From an uncultured Phascolarctobacterium sp. (GTDB lineage: Bacteria; Bacillota; Negativicutes; Acidaminococcales; Acidaminococcaceae), in assembly GCA_937901335.1 (NCBI GenBank), contig CALCHC010000018.1:1-64000 (forward strand): DNA of 64,000 bases, written 5' to 3'. The notes beneath the pieces were generated by a model. That model saw nothing but the letters and a program-made list of their open reading frames with translations. It made no database searches and was not told the DNA's origin. Made by a program: the position numbers and the translations under genes. The first letter of the stretch is position 1; the number at the start of each line of letters is the position of its first letter. Positions 7,943 to 18,156 of this stretch are shown in pieces.

Positions 7943-8254
7943 TTAAGCTTCGATTTTAACGATTTCAACTGCAGTGAACGGTTGACGATGACCTTGACGG
8001 ATACGGTAGTTGGATTTTGCTTTGTATTTGAAAACGAAGATTTTGTCAGCTTTGCCTTGTTCTACAACTTTAGCAACAACTTTTGCGCCTTCAACAACGG
8101 GTTTGCCGATTTTAACGTCAGCGTCGTTTACTACGGTCAAAACTTCTTCAAAAACAACTTCAGCGCCAACTTCTACGTCCAATTTTTCAATTTTCAAAGT
8201 TTCGCCTTCGCTAACGCGGTATTGTTTGCCGCCGGTTTTGATAATTGCGTACAT
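7943..8254 (-). CDS. rplU: 50S ribosomal protein L21
   Basis: This 103-residue ribosomal protein has the typical [14 protein letters not shown] start and the C-terminal [15 protein letters not shown] motif. The SD GGGAGGTG precedes the ATG. It is the first gene of rplU-prp-rpmA, behind its own consensus-like promoter and a 100-nt leader. Confidence 0.97.
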   Translation of the reverse strand: MYAIIKTGGKQYRVSEGETLKIEKLDVEVGAEVVFEEVLTVVNDADVKIGKPVVEGAKVVAKVVEQGKADKIFVFKYKAKSNYRIRQGHRQPFTAVEIVKIEA

Positions 8255-8354
8255 CTATTGCACCTCCCTTATGATAGACTCGCTAAATACGGTACTCTTA
8301 TGAGTTTACGGAACCTCTCTACGCGGTTGGGGACGAACTGATAGCAGTCCATAC
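8255..8354 (-). promoter_or_regulatory. Candidate L21 leader RNA upstream of rplU
   Basis: The 100 nt between the predicted transcription start and rplU are conserved-looking and can form short stems, such as ACTC-ATAA-GAGT and AACC with GGTT. Many Firmicutes have a regulatory L21 leader at exactly this position. I cannot confirm the family without a covariance search. Confidence 0.4.
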
Positions 8355-8360
8355 TGGAAT

Positions 8361-8389
8361 ATTTTACCTAAATTAATTTTATTTGTCAA
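8361..8389 (-). promoter_or_regulatory. rplU operon promoter
   Basis: TTGACA (complement of 8384-8389), a 17-nt spacer and TAAAAT (complement of 8361-8366). The spacer reaches into the stop codon of the upstream rng gene. Confidence 0.8.
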
Positions 8390-9794
8390 TACTGCTGTTA
8401 TCCAAAATCATAAAAGATTCTGCATGCAGACCAGCATCAGACTCAATTTTAATAGAGCAGGAAAGTTCACGCTCCCAATTGCGTAAATCTCTTTGCTTCA
8501 ACCATTCAGCAAGCCAAGGATTCGCAGCAACCAGCACGTTTTTAGAGCTTCCTCTTTGACCAAGTAAGCTACGTAAACGACGCTTAATTTCCAGAGCCAA
8601 GGTTTCCCTGCTTTGCACTCTACCACTGCCACTGCAAACAGGACAGGGAGAATATAATACGGAAGATAAATTTTGACGGGACTTTTTACGAGTAATCTCC
8701 ACCAAATTCAAAACAGTAATGTCTTGAACTTTGGGATGCATTTTGTCACCGCTCAAAGCACTTTGCAAAACACTTAAGATTTCTGCCTTGTGTTCTTCCG
8801 TGTGCATATCTATAAAGTCAACCACAATGATACCGCCAATATCACGCAGGCGTAATTGACGAGCAATTTCCACCGCTGCTTGACGGTTGATTTCCATAAT
8901 GGTTTCTTCTAAATTTTCACGACCGCTAAACTTACCGCTGTTCACGTCGATAACGGTCATTGCTTCAGTGTAGTCAAAGACGATGTAGCCACCGTTGGGC
9001 AAATCTACTTGCCTGTCGCTGATAGAAGCAACTGCTTCCGTTTGACCACAGTATGAGAAAATATCTTCTAAACCTTGATACATCTTCAGCTTAACATTCT
9101 TAGCCTGCGGAACGTTTTTCATCAACTCTTCCACACGTTTGTAGATGGCAAGGTCATCAATCATAATTTCTGTTAAATCAGGACGCAGGTAATCGCGAGC
9201 AATGCGAATAGCCAAATCCAGCTCACGACGCAAAAGCGCAGGAGCTTTCGCCAATTTTTCGCGAGCAACAAGCACACGCCAAGCTGCAACTAATTCAGCA
9301 ATATCCGCCGCCAAAAGTTCTTCGCTGACGCCGGTAGCTGCAGTACGAATTACAATGCCAACACCTTCAGGCTTAGCCGCTTCGCAAGCTTTTACTAAAC
9401 GCTCACGTTCAACCTTGTCCGTAATCTTACGGGACACGCCAATATAAGAAGCGTAGGGTAAAAGCACAACGTACTTACCAGGCAGCGTAACCTCGCGAGT
9501 AGCAGTAGGACCTTTAGTACCACGAGCATCCTTGGAAATTTGTACCAAGATGCTTTGACCTTCGGTCACGTCCATTTTATCTCCCAAGTACAAAAAGGCA
9601 TTCTGTTCCAGCCCAATATCAATGAATGCTGCTTGGATACCACGCACTACATTGCATACACGACCTTTGAAGATACTGCCAACCAAATGGTTTTCTTCTG
9701 CGCGTTCCACCAAGTATTCCATCAGGCGTCCGTCTTCCACTAAACCCATGCGAGTTTCGTCTTCAGTAGCACCTATAATAATTTTCGCTGTCAT
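8379..9794 (-). CDS. rng: Ribonuclease G/E-type endoribonuclease
   Basis: This 471-residue single-strand endoribonuclease acts in rRNA maturation and mRNA turnover. An S1-like RNA-binding region covers about residues 35-125 (GSIFKGRVCNVVRGIQAAF). The DNase I-like catalytic core has DVNSGKF and VVDFIDM with its metal-binding aspartates. A zinc-link motif CPVCSGSG follows, which in this family supports oligomerisation. It lacks the long RNase E scaffold tail. Two ATGs follow AGGAGG; the second (9794) has 5-nt spacing and is preferred. It has its own promoter. Confidence 0.93.
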   Translation of the reverse strand: MTAKIIIGATEDETRMGLVEDGRLMEYLVERAEENHLVGSIFKGRVCNVVRGIQAAFIDIGLEQNAFLYLGDKMDVTEGQSILVQISKDARGTKGPTATREVTLPGKYVVLLPYASYIGVSRKITDKVERERLVKACEAAKPEGVGIVIRTAATGVSEELLAADIAELVAAWRVLVAREKLAKAPALLRRELDLAIRIARDYLRPDLTEIMIDDLAIYKRVEELMKNVPQAKNVKLKMYQGLEDIFSYCGQTEAVASISDRQVDLPNGGYIVFDYTEAMTVIDVNSGKFSGRENLEETIMEINRQAAVEIARQLRLRDIGGIIVVDFIDMHTEEHKAEILSVLQSALSGDKMHPKVQDITVLNLVEITRKKSRQNLSSVLYSPCPVCSGSGRVQSRETLALEIKRRLRSLLGQRGSSKNVLVAANPWLAEWLKQRDLRNWERELSCSIKIESDAGLHAESFMILDNSSIDK

Positions 9795-9838
9795 CATTGC
9801 CTCCTTTCTGCACTTGTGCATATTTTTTAGAACAATTT

Positions 9839-9867
9839 ATTTTAACACATAAACCTTTTTCTGGCAA
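9839..9867 (-). promoter_or_regulatory. rng promoter
   Basis: TTGCCA (complement of 9862-9867), 17 nt, TAAAAT (complement of 9839-9844). It lies just downstream of the terminator of the preceding operon. Confidence 0.7.
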
Positions 9868-9880
9868 AAGAGTATAGTAA

Positions 9881-9916
9881 AAAATACCGACCTCGTTTTT
9901 TACGAAGTCGGTATTT
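9881..9916 (-). terminator. Terminator of the long elongasome operon
   Basis: ACCGAC-C-TCGT pairs with ACGA-A-GTCGGT across one mismatch, flanked by A and T runs. It ends the transcript that includes the two radical-SAM-linked genes. Confidence 0.85.
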
Positions 9917-9923
9917 TAATTGC

Positions 9924-10631
9924 TTATTGTAATTTTACAGCATCCTTGTTTAACATGGGAACTTTTTTGCCGCGTTTGGTTACTTTGTAGAGAGTATGGC
10001 GTTCAATATCTGCCATTTCTACAGGCAATTCCAAAGCATAAGCTTCGTTCAAAGCATTGAGCAAGTCAACTGCTTTCATGCTACCGGTCGGAGTAATTTT
10101 ACATTCAAAGGAGAAAATGGTTTTGCCATCTTTAAGTTCTACAGCGATTTCCGGAATGTAGAACTTAACATCAATTTCTTTGAACTTTTCTTTGCGTTTA
10201 GGAGCAGCTTTTTTGAAGAGCAGTTCTACTGCATCATTGTAGTTTGCCACGGCTTCAGTGATATCCTTGTCGTAAGGCAGGGTAACAACATAGCTTGCAC
10301 CAGCAGCTTCTGCCATCAGTGCCGCAGTATTATTAGCTACTGCATCTGCCGCCAACACACGAATACCGCGAGGCAAAGCTTTATCCAAAGCTCTTGCTGC
10401 AGCTTCTACTTCCATAGGTTCTGCCAATTCGATTTCCACAAATTCAGTATAGCTAACTACGCCAACACCAAGTGCGGAAGCAAGGGAGAACTTCAAATGC
10501 GGGTTGAAGCCTTCGGAATAAGCAGCAGGCAATTTAGCACGACGTATAGCACGTTCAATGGTACGCACATATTCCAAGTGAGAGATGAAACGAATATCAC
10601 GGTCTTTTGTAATTTGCATGCGTAATTTCAT
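9924..10631 (-). CDS. Radical SAM-linked protein, DUF2344/TIGR03936 family
   Basis: This 235-residue protein has the conserved start MKLRMQITKDRDIRFISHLEYVR in the family style and the AYSEGFNPHLKFSLASALGVG motif. Members are always found beside, or fused to, the TIGR03960 radical-SAM protein. Their role is unknown, though the conserved location near rng and ribosomal-protein genes hints at RNA or ribosome modification. Its start overlaps the stop of the upstream gene by one base (TAATG), indicating translational coupling. Confidence 0.9.
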   Translation of the reverse strand: MKLRMQITKDRDIRFISHLEYVRTIERAIRRAKLPAAYSEGFNPHLKFSLASALGVGVVSYTEFVEIELAEPMEVEAAARALDKALPRGIRVLAADAVANNTAALMAEAAGASYVVTLPYDKDITEAVANYNDAVELLFKKAAPKRKEKFKEIDVKFYIPEIAVELKDGKTIFSFECKITPTGSMKAVDLLNALNEAYALELPVEMADIERHTLYKVTKRGKKVPMLNKDAVKLQ

Positions 10632-12490
10632 TATGCTTCACCTCGTTTATAGTCAATAATTTCTACACCCAATTTTTGGCAAACACCACAACCAGTACAG
10701 GTACTGCGACGGCAATCGTGGGTAAGCTCTTGTGCTTGAGCCTTTTCCCATTCACGCCACAAGAACCTTCTGGAAACAGCAGGTTGTACATGTTCCCAAG
10801 GGAATACTTCATTTTCACCACGAGTACGTGCTGCGTAGAAGTCTTTGTCCAAACCACATTCTGCCATAGATTCTAACCAGCGGTCATAGGAGAAGCAATC
10901 GCTCCAACCATCGAAGCGAGCACCTTTTTGCCAAGCGGTCAAGAGCACTTTGCCTAAACGTCTATCGCCACGAGCGAAGATTGCTTCAACGATACTGGTT
11001 TTAGCATCGTGGTATTGGAAGGTAATATTTTTAACTTTCAAAGCATCTTTCAAAAGGAATTGTTTGCGACGCAAAATTTCAATGTCATTTTGAGCAAACC
11101 ATTGGAACGCAGTGTACGGTTTAGGAACGAAGCCGGAAGCACTTACAGTTACCTTGCAACCACGTTTACCGGTGATTTCATAATATTTATATTGAACTTT
11201 CTTCGCCAAATCAGCGATTGCCAGAATGTCTTCGTCAGTTTCAAAAGGCAAGCCAATCATAAAGTACAGTTTTACACTGTTCCAACCGGATTTGAAAGCT
11301 GCAGCTACTGCGTTCATCAAATCTTCTTCGGTTACACCTTTATTGATAACGTCACGCATTTTTTGGCTACCTGCTTCCGGAGCAAAGGTCAAGCCGCTTT
11401 TGCGTACTGCTTGTACTTCTTTAGCAATATCAACGGAGAAGCTGTCGATACGCAGGGACGGCAAGCTTACGCTTACGCGTTCATCCTTAAATTCTGCAAT
11501 CAAGTCGTGTACCAAGGGAGCAAGGCAGGAATAATCAGCACTGCTCAAAGATACAAGAGACATTTCATTATAACCGGTATTATCTACCAATTTACGAGCA
11601 AGTTCTTTCAAAACTTCAGGCTTACGTTCACGAATGGGACGATATACCATGCCTGCATGACAGAAACGGCAACCGCGAGTGCAACCACGGAAAACTTCCA
11701 GCATGATTCTATCGTGAACAATATCGTTGAAGGGAACGATGGGAGCATCGGGGAAATCGATGGTGTTCATATCTTTTACAACGCGTTTTTCTACGGCAGC
11801 AGGAGCAGCTTCGTTAATAACTTTCACTTCTGCAACAGTACCGTCTTCGTTGTAAACAGTTTCATAGAAGCTAGGAACATAGATGCCTTGAATTTTAACA
11901 ACTTCATTTAAGAATCCTTGGCGACCGCCTACTTTGCCAGCTTTCTTCCAAGCTTTGTAAGCTTCCATAACTTCAATCATAATTTCTTCGCCTTCACCAA
12001 TGATGGCAAAGTCAAAGAAGTCAGCCAAAGGTTCCGGATTGTAAACGCAAGGACCACCAACGATAACAAAGGGGTCTTCATCCTTACGGTCAGCAGCAAG
12101 AATAGGAACATTACCCAATTCCAACATATTCAAAATATTGGTGTAAGAAAGTTCATATTGCAGAGTGAAGCCTACAATGTCACATTCTGCCAAAGTTTTT
12201 TCAGTTTCCAAAGTACGCAGGGGAATATTGCGTTCACGCATTTTAGCTTCCATATCAACCCAAGGAGCATAAACACGTTCAGCTTGCACGCCTGCAGTTT
12301 TGTTCAAAAGGTGGTATAAAATTTTAAAGCCTAAGTAGCTCATGCCAACTTCGTAAACGTCAGGGAAAGCCAAGGCGATAGTTGCTTCTACTTCTTCAGC
12401 AGGTTTAATAATGCTGCCAAATTCACCGCCGGTATAGCGGGCAGGCTTTTGCACACTGCTCAGTATGTCAATGGTCAATTCTTTTTCCAT
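10631..12490 (-). CDS. TIGR03960-family B12-binding-like radical SAM protein
   Basis: This 619-residue protein has an N-terminal Rossmann-like, cobalamin-binding-type region (about 35-200) and then a radical-SAM core with the cluster motif C270-x3-C274-x2-C277 (FRGCTRGCRFCHAG). The C-terminus carries a further CTGCGVC cysteine cluster. The reaction is not known. It forms a conserved pair with the following DUF2344 gene. Two ATGs follow AGGAGG; the second (12490) has proper 5-nt spacing. Confidence 0.9.
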   Translation of the reverse strand: MEKELTIDILSSVQKPARYTGGEFGSIIKPAEEVEATIALAFPDVYEVGMSYLGFKILYHLLNKTAGVQAERVYAPWVDMEAKMRERNIPLRTLETEKTLAECDIVGFTLQYELSYTNILNMLELGNVPILAADRKDEDPFVIVGGPCVYNPEPLADFFDFAIIGEGEEIMIEVMEAYKAWKKAGKVGGRQGFLNEVVKIQGIYVPSFYETVYNEDGTVAEVKVINEAAPAAVEKRVVKDMNTIDFPDAPIVPFNDIVHDRIMLEVFRGCTRGCRFCHAGMVYRPIRERKPEVLKELARKLVDNTGYNEMSLVSLSSADYSCLAPLVHDLIAEFKDERVSVSLPSLRIDSFSVDIAKEVQAVRKSGLTFAPEAGSQKMRDVINKGVTEEDLMNAVAAAFKSGWNSVKLYFMIGLPFETDEDILAIADLAKKVQYKYYEITGKRGCKVTVSASGFVPKPYTAFQWFAQNDIEILRRKQFLLKDALKVKNITFQYHDAKTSIVEAIFARGDRRLGKVLLTAWQKGARFDGWSDCFSYDRWLESMAECGLDKDFYAARTRGENEVFPWEHVQPAVSRRFLWREWEKAQAQELTHDCRRSTCTGCGVCQKLGVEIIDYKRGEA

Positions 12491-12500
12491 CATATCCTCC

Positions 12501-13610
12501 TTAAAATTGTAGCTTTTGATCGCTAACTTTTATATTCAACAATAAAGCAATTAACATTGTATTAGTCAAAAGCGAGCTGACACCATAACTTAGAAATGGT
12601 AAGGGTACGCCTGTTACAGGCATAATGCCAATGGTCATACCAATATTTACCATAATGTGGAACATAAACATAGAAGTTACGCCCACCGCCAGCAAAGTGC
12701 CAAAATCATCATCTGCGTTCAAGGCGATGGTAATACCTCGCCAGATGATAATAAAGTACATCAACAAAATGAAGGCAGCACCGATAAAACCAAACTCTTC
12801 ACCAACTACAGCGAAGATAAAGTCCGTATGGTTTTCCGGCAAAAAGTTCAGCTGACTTTGAGTGCCTTCAAGCCAACCTTTACCAAACAAGCCACCACTA
12901 CCAATAGCAATCTTAGATTGAATTACGTGGTAACCACTGCCGTAAGGGTCAAGCTCCGGATTTAAGAACACGCGAATACGGTTCTTTTGATAATCTTTAA
13001 GTACGAATCTCCAGATTAAAGGCATCAGTGAAACGAACAATGTCGTACACCAGACAAACCATCTAATCTTAAATCCACTGACGAAAATCATTCCCAAAAG
13101 AATTGCCATAAAAGTAAGGGAAGTTCCCAAATCAGGTTGCTTCAATACTAAAACGAATGGCACGAAAATGTAGAGGAAGACAGGTATGTAATCCTTAAAA
13201 TCTTCCAACCATTCAATACGCCTTTCCATAAAGGCAGCAAGGCAAATTATCAGGAATACTTTGGCAAATTCAGAAGGTTGTACGGTAAACCCACCAATCT
13301 GAATCCAACGTTGCGCACCAAGTTGGGTTGTGCCAAAGAACATTACTGCTATCAAAATCAAAACATTAAAAATGTAAAAAGGTGTAGCATAATTTTTTAA
13401 GATGCGGTAATCAAACCGCAAGGTGCAAATTGCAAGAAAGATAGCAATGAGCATAAACGTACTTTGGCGATTAAAATGCCAAGACTTACCTGTACTAACA
13501 GCAAAGCTATGAGTTGCACTGTCAATCAAACCTAAACCACAGCCCATTAAAATCAGTACGGCAAAAATCAGCCACCAATCTAAATTGCGTAAAATACGCC
13601 TTAAGCCCAT
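12501..13610 (-). CDS. rodA: RodA peptidoglycan glycosyltransferase (SEDS family)
   Basis: This 369-residue polytopic membrane protein polymerises glycan strands during cell elongation together with PBP2. Family motifs are visible: AQRWIQIGGFTVQPSEFAK near the middle, IGSGGLFGKGWLEGTQSQLNFLPENHTDFIF, and VPLPFLSYGVSS near the C-terminus. It lies just downstream of the PBP2 gene, its functional partner. Confidence 0.96.
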   Translation of the reverse strand: MGLRRILRNLDWWLIFAVLILMGCGLGLIDSATHSFAVSTGKSWHFNRQSTFMLIAIFLAICTLRFDYRILKNYATPFYIFNVLILIAVMFFGTTQLGAQRWIQIGGFTVQPSEFAKVFLIICLAAFMERRIEWLEDFKDYIPVFLYIFVPFVLVLKQPDLGTSLTFMAILLGMIFVSGFKIRWFVWCTTLFVSLMPLIWRFVLKDYQKNRIRVFLNPELDPYGSGYHVIQSKIAIGSGGLFGKGWLEGTQSQLNFLPENHTDFIFAVVGEEFGFIGAAFILLMYFIIIWRGITIALNADDDFGTLLAVGVTSMFMFHIMVNIGMTIGIMPVTGVPLPFLSYGVSSLLTNTMLIALLLNIKVSDQKLQF

Positions 13611-13632
13611 CCTGCTACTCCTTTCTTAAATA

Positions 13633-15693
13633 CTAGTCATCATTTTCAGACTTATCTTTTTTCTTTTTAGCTTTTTTCTTCTTATCTGACTTGGACTTTT
13701 TCTTTTTGTCCTCTTCAGCTTTTTTATCGCCTAATTCTTTTTTAAGTTCAGCTTCGGCTTCCGCCTTAGCTTCTTGCAAAGCAGCTTGTGCCTGCTTATC
13801 GGCAAGTGCTTCTTGCTTCATGCGCTCTGTCTTTTCAGCCAAAGCTCTTTGAGCAGCTTCTACACGAGCCATTGCTTCCAGTTCTTCTTTCGTAGGTTCA
13901 GGAGGTAATAAACCTTTACTACGATATAATTCCTCAAAAGCTTTATATACGATAGGACCTGCAGAGGAGCTACCATAACCACCTTGTTCAACAATGGCAA
14001 CTACTACCAATTCCGGATCTTCTACGGGACCATAAGCTACAAACAAACCATGGTCGCGACCGTGGGGGTTTTCTGCAGTACCGGTTTTGCCTGCTACTTT
14101 ACGAGGCAAAGAAGAGAAGTAGGAAGCAGTACCGCCTGCTTCAGTAGTAGCACTCATACCATCGCGCATATAGTCAATGGTACGTTGTGAAACATCTATG
14201 TGCTTACTTTCCCTACGTTCAGGTCTACCATAAACGGTACCATCAGGATTCAGGTAACTATCTACTAAATAAGGTTGATGCTTAATACCACCATTTGCTA
14301 CACAACTAAGCATTACTGCAAGTTGCAAAGGAGTGGAAAGGTTAAATCCTTGTCCGATGGCAGCGTTAAAGGTATCGCCCAAACGCCAGCCTTCGTTCCA
14401 AATATCCATCTTTACTTGCTTGGAAGCAACAAGGCCACTACTTTCGTCGTCCAAGTCAATACCGGTAGGTGAACCAAAACCATAAATACGTGCGTATTTA
14501 GCAATGGCATCTATGCCTACACGATAACCAAGTTCATAGAAATATACGTTGTCGGACATTGCCAAGCCTTTGATGAAGCTTAACCAGCCCAACACTTCAC
14601 CACCTGCGTTACCCATAGTGGGAACGAGGGGATGGAAGCCACCATCGTAAATAAGCTCCGTCAGTTTTACCTTATCAAGTTCAAAGGCAGCACTGCCTGT
14701 AACAATCTTAAAGGTAGAACCGGGCGGATATTCACCGTTGATAGCTTTATTATTTAACGGGTAGTTAGGGTCATTATTGATGGCATTCCAATCTTTAGTG
14801 GAAATACCATTTACAAACAAGTTAGGATTATAACCGGGACGGCTAATCATAGCCTTTACTGCACCAGTGCGCGGGTCAAGGGCAACAAGTGCCGCAGCTC
14901 TCGCCTTAGGCGCAAGCTTAGTCTTACGCAAATATTCCAAGTGGGCATCCATAAATTTTTCCAACTTGAATTGCATATTATAGTCAATGGTCAGTTTTAA
15001 GCTTTTACCTGGAATGGGTTGCACAGTATCGTAATGTTGCACTACATTGCCGGCAACGTCAACTTCTTCCATAAAAGTACCATCTTCACCACGTAAAACT
15101 TTGTCATAAGTTTTTTCCAAACCGGACTTACCAACGATACTACCTTGGGAAACGCCTTTAAACAGACCTTTTTCAATTTCGTAAGAACTTACTTCACCAA
15201 CATAACCTAAAGCATGTACTGCCAATTCATTGTGCAGATAATTACGCATAGGTTGTACTTGTAAGATTACGTCAGGCAAATCTCGACGTTGTTCTTCAAT
15301 CTTGGTAATCAGTTCAGTAGAAATATTTGCTTTCAACACAACGGGTTCAGAATAATACTCGTTGTCCTTAATTTTCTTTTCTATTTTTTCTAAGGGAATG
15401 TCCAACAAAACGCTTAAACGCTTCAACATTTCCTTATCGTATTTATTTTGTTTTTGCAAGGCTACGGCGTAACCGGGCAAATTATTTACCAGCTCCTTGC
15501 CATTGCAGTCATAAATCATTCCGCGAGGAGCAAGTATCCTGGACTGACGCAAACGGTTGCCATCTGCTTGCTTCACGTAGTAGTCACCACGCCACAGTTG
15601 CAAATAGGCCATGCGTCCTAACAATACTACAAAAAGAAAAAAGCACAGCCAAAACATTGCATATAGACGTGCCATATTATGTTTATTAAGCAT
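13633..15693 (-). CDS. mrdA: Penicillin-binding protein 2 (elongasome transpeptidase)
   Basis: This 686-residue class B PBP has one N-terminal membrane segment (about 10-30), a PBP dimerisation region (about 50-220), and a transpeptidase domain with S326-x-x-K (STFK), SDN at 380-382 and KTGT at 535-538. It cross-links peptidoglycan in elongation with RodA. Unusual is a C-terminal tail of about 75 residues after the catalytic domain: first alanine- and glutamate-rich and probably helical, then very lysine-rich. The SD AAGGAGA precedes the ATG. Confidence 0.96.
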   Translation of the reverse strand: MLNKHNMARLYAMFWLCFFLFVVLLGRMAYLQLWRGDYYVKQADGNRLRQSRILAPRGMIYDCNGKELVNNLPGYAVALQKQNKYDKEMLKRLSVLLDIPLEKIEKKIKDNEYYSEPVVLKANISTELITKIEEQRRDLPDVILQVQPMRNYLHNELAVHALGYVGEVSSYEIEKGLFKGVSQGSIVGKSGLEKTYDKVLRGEDGTFMEEVDVAGNVVQHYDTVQPIPGKSLKLTIDYNMQFKLEKFMDAHLEYLRKTKLAPKARAAALVALDPRTGAVKAMISRPGYNPNLFVNGISTKDWNAINNDPNYPLNNKAINGEYPPGSTFKIVTGSAAFELDKVKLTELIYDGGFHPLVPTMGNAGGEVLGWLSFIKGLAMSDNVYFYELGYRVGIDAIAKYARIYGFGSPTGIDLDDESSGLVASKQVKMDIWNEGWRLGDTFNAAIGQGFNLSTPLQLAVMLSCVANGGIKHQPYLVDSYLNPDGTVYGRPERRESKHIDVSQRTIDYMRDGMSATTEAGGTASYFSSLPRKVAGKTGTAENPHGRDHGLFVAYGPVEDPELVVVAIVEQGGYGSSSAGPIVYKAFEELYRSKGLLPPEPTKEELEAMARVEAAQRALAEKTERMKQEALADKQAQAALQEAKAEAEAELKKELGDKKAEEDKKKKSKSDKKKKAKKKKDKSENDD

Positions 15694-15719
15694 GTGCTGT
15701 CTCCTTCTTCACTTCAATA

Positions 15720-16220
15720 TTAATAAGAAATATCTTCTTCACGTACCCAGTCGTAAATTTTCTTAACTAAACGTACAACCGGAACAACTAACAAAATATT
15801 ACCTACACAATAACCAATGGTATCCCACACAAAATGGGGAAACATACTCCATAAACCGCCACTACGTACCAGTTCCACCCACCACAAGGCAAAACGCAAC
15901 AGTAAGGAAAAAACACCAATGGCTAGCATATGGTAGCTGGGATTATCCTTAAAAACTTTTTCACGAGTAATACCAATCAAGTAACCCATACAGCTACGGG
16001 TCAACATATGAAACCCAAAAATGCCAGGGGTAAGCGCATCTTGCAGTAAGCCAATGCCTAACCCTGCAAAAAGTCCGGAACCTTCTTGTCTAAGCATGCA
16101 ATAACCATACAAAGCCAAAAGTGGTAAATCAAAATCAATCCAACCAGTGTAAAAAACAGTTACCGCACCCTGTAACATCAATAAGAACAGAAACAGGACG
16201 GGCCAAATCAGTCTCCTCAT
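15720..16220 (-). CDS. mreD: Rod shape-determining protein MreD
   Basis: This 166-residue hydrophobic protein has about five membrane segments. Its size and position between mreC and mrdA match MreD. The stretch GLFAGLGIGLLQDALTPGIFG is family-typical. It belongs to the elongasome. Its start overlaps the mreC stop by 4 nt. Confidence 0.92.
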   Translation of the reverse strand: MRRLIWPVLFLFLLMLQGAVTVFYTGWIDFDLPLLALYGYCMLRQEGSGLFAGLGIGLLQDALTPGIFGFHMLTRSCMGYLIGITREKVFKDNPSYHMLAIGVFSLLLRFALWWVELVRSGGLWSMFPHFVWDTIGYCVGNILLVVPVVRLVKKIYDWVREEDISY

Positions 16221-17077
16221 TTTGCCTGTCCTCCCTGTAATTTCATATCAATTTTTTGTTCCGGAGTAAAGTGGGTTACGACAAGTACGTGTTCCACATC
16301 CGCAACGTCAGCCACAGGAACTACGTCAGCTTCCTGCAACAAGCCTACATTACTAAAACGCACATCAGCTACAGTGCCAATCAATATGTTTTCCGGATGG
16401 CTACCGCTATAACCACTGGTTACAACGATATCACCATTTTTAACACTTGCTTCACGGAAGATGTGCTCCATAATAAGCATATCTCTAATACCACTGCGAC
16501 CATTAACTACGCCTACAGCTCTAGAATCAGAACGCACAATTCTCGCACCAATCTTACAACGAGCCGAAGTAATCAACAGCACCTTGGAATAATCGTCATA
16601 AACTTCATCAACGATGCCTACAAGTCCGCTACCATCAAGAACAGCCATCTCGCGTTTTAAACCAGCATCCTTGCCAATGTTTATATACATACTATCACGT
16701 AAATCTCCAAAGTTACGAGCAATTACCTTAGCAGCACGAGTAGTTTGAGTTCTGTGCTGTTCCTTGTAATTAAGCAATTCACGCAGTTGTTTGTTTTCCG
16801 CATGAATCGCCGCCATAGCCACGTTGGCATTACGCAATTCTACATTATCTCGTTTTAGTTCTTCATTCTCGCTCTGTAAAACTGTCAATGCACGCCAATA
16901 ACCACGAATGTTGTCACCGGTGTTACCAATCGCAACAAGTGCATTTTCTACAGGCATTACCACGGTTGCCACTGCCTTATTAATCAAGGGGAAGCGACTC
17001 TTACCGGAAACAGCCAAGGCCAACATCGAGAAAATAACCAACACGAACAGTGCGCAGAGCATACTTTTTTTACCCAT
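16217..17077 (-). CDS. mreC: Rod shape-determining protein MreC
   Basis: This 286-residue protein has one N-terminal membrane anchor (about 6-26), a coiled coil (about 65-105, LQSENEELKRDNVELRN) and the two-barrel periplasmic domain. It links MreB to PBP2 and RodA. It lies 19 nt downstream of mreB. Confidence 0.95.
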   Translation of the reverse strand: MGKKSMLCALFVLVIFSMLALAVSGKSRFPLINKAVATVVMPVENALVAIGNTGDNIRGYWRALTVLQSENEELKRDNVELRNANVAMAAIHAENKQLRELLNYKEQHRTQTTRAAKVIARNFGDLRDSMYINIGKDAGLKREMAVLDGSGLVGIVDEVYDDYSKVLLITSARCKIGARIVRSDSRAVGVVNGRSGIRDMLIMEHIFREASVKNGDIVVTSGYSGSHPENILIGTVADVRFSNVGLLQEADVVPVADVADVEHVLVVTHFTPEQKIDMKLQGGQAK

Positions 17078-17096
17078 TGCGCTACCTTATCAAAAG

Positions 17097-18140
17097 TTAT
17101 TTAGAGGTCATAAAACCTTTTTTATAAATATCAATATTTTCTACAGCAATACCAGTACCCAATACTACGCAGTTCAATGCTTCATCAGATACGAATACGG
17201 GCATACCGGTTTCTCTGGAAATCAATCTATCCAAATTACGGAGCATGGAGCTGCCGCCAGTCATAACAATACCACGGTCCATAATATCTGCAGAAAGTTC
17301 AGGCGGAGTACGTTCCAAAGTATTACGAACTGCATCAACAATATTGCTAACAGGTTCTTCTACTGCTTCGCAAACATGGTTAGCGTTAACAGTAATATTT
17401 TTCGGCAAACCAGTTACCAAGTCGCGACCACGAACATCCATGGTAGGAGGATTATCCACCTTCATAGCAGTACCGATTTCAATTTTAATTGCTTCTGCAG
17501 TACGGTCACCAATAAGCAAATTAAAGGTTTTACGAACGTAACGAACGATGGCAGCATCAATGGAGTCACCACCGGAACGAACACTCTTACTAACAACGAT
17601 ACCACCCAAAGAAATTACTGCTACTTCGCAGGTACCGCCACCAATATCTACAACCATGCTACCGGTAGCTTCTTGAACAGGCAAGCCTGCACCAATTGCT
17701 GCAGCCATAGGTTCTTCAATCAAATATGCTTCACGCGCACCAGCTTCAATGGTAGCATCGATAACTGCACGTTTTTCAACTTCAGTTACACCAGAAGGAA
17801 CACCTACCAAAATGCGGGGGCGTACAAATGCTTTGCTACCCATTGCAGTTTTGATGAAATGTTTAAGCATGGATTGGGTGATTTCGTAATCAGCAATAAC
17901 ACCATCTTTCATCGGACGGATAGCTACGATGTTACCGGGAGTACGACCAATCATACGCTTTGCTTCTGCGCCAATTGCCAATACTTCGTTAGTATCAACT
18001 TCTACTGCTACAACGGAAGGTTCACGAATGATGATACCTTTTTCTTTGCAATGTACCAAAGTGTTAGCAGTACCTAAATCTATACCCATGTCATCAGACA
18101 TATTATTGAAAAAACTAATGTTAGGAAACTTAAATTTCAT
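17097..18140 (-). CDS. mreB: Rod shape-determining protein MreB (bacterial actin)
   Basis: This 347-residue actin homologue organises lateral wall synthesis. The phosphate-binding motifs [13 protein letters not shown] and [15 protein letters not shown] and the C-terminal [13 protein letters not shown] are all present. A leading ATG at 18155 is part of the SD (GGAGG), so the start is the ATG at 18140, 8 nt after the SD. The gene follows radC closely and heads mreBCD-mrdA-rodA. Confidence 0.96.
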   Translation of the reverse strand: MKFKFPNISFFNNMSDDMGIDLGTANTLVHCKEKGIIIREPSVVAVEVDTNEVLAIGAEAKRMIGRTPGNIVAIRPMKDGVIADYEITQSMLKHFIKTAMGSKAFVRPRILVGVPSGVTEVEKRAVIDATIEAGAREAYLIEEPMAAAIGAGLPVQEATGSMVVDIGGGTCEVAVISLGGIVVSKSVRSGGDSIDAAIVRYVRKTFNLLIGDRTAEAIKIEIGTAMKVDNPPTMDVRGRDLVTGLPKNITVNANHVCEAVEEPVSNIVDAVRNTLERTPPELSADIMDRGIVMTGGSSMLRNLDRLISRETGMPVFVSDEALNCVVLGTGIAVENIDIYKKGFMTSK

Positions 18141-18156
18141 TTTGCGTTCCTCCATT

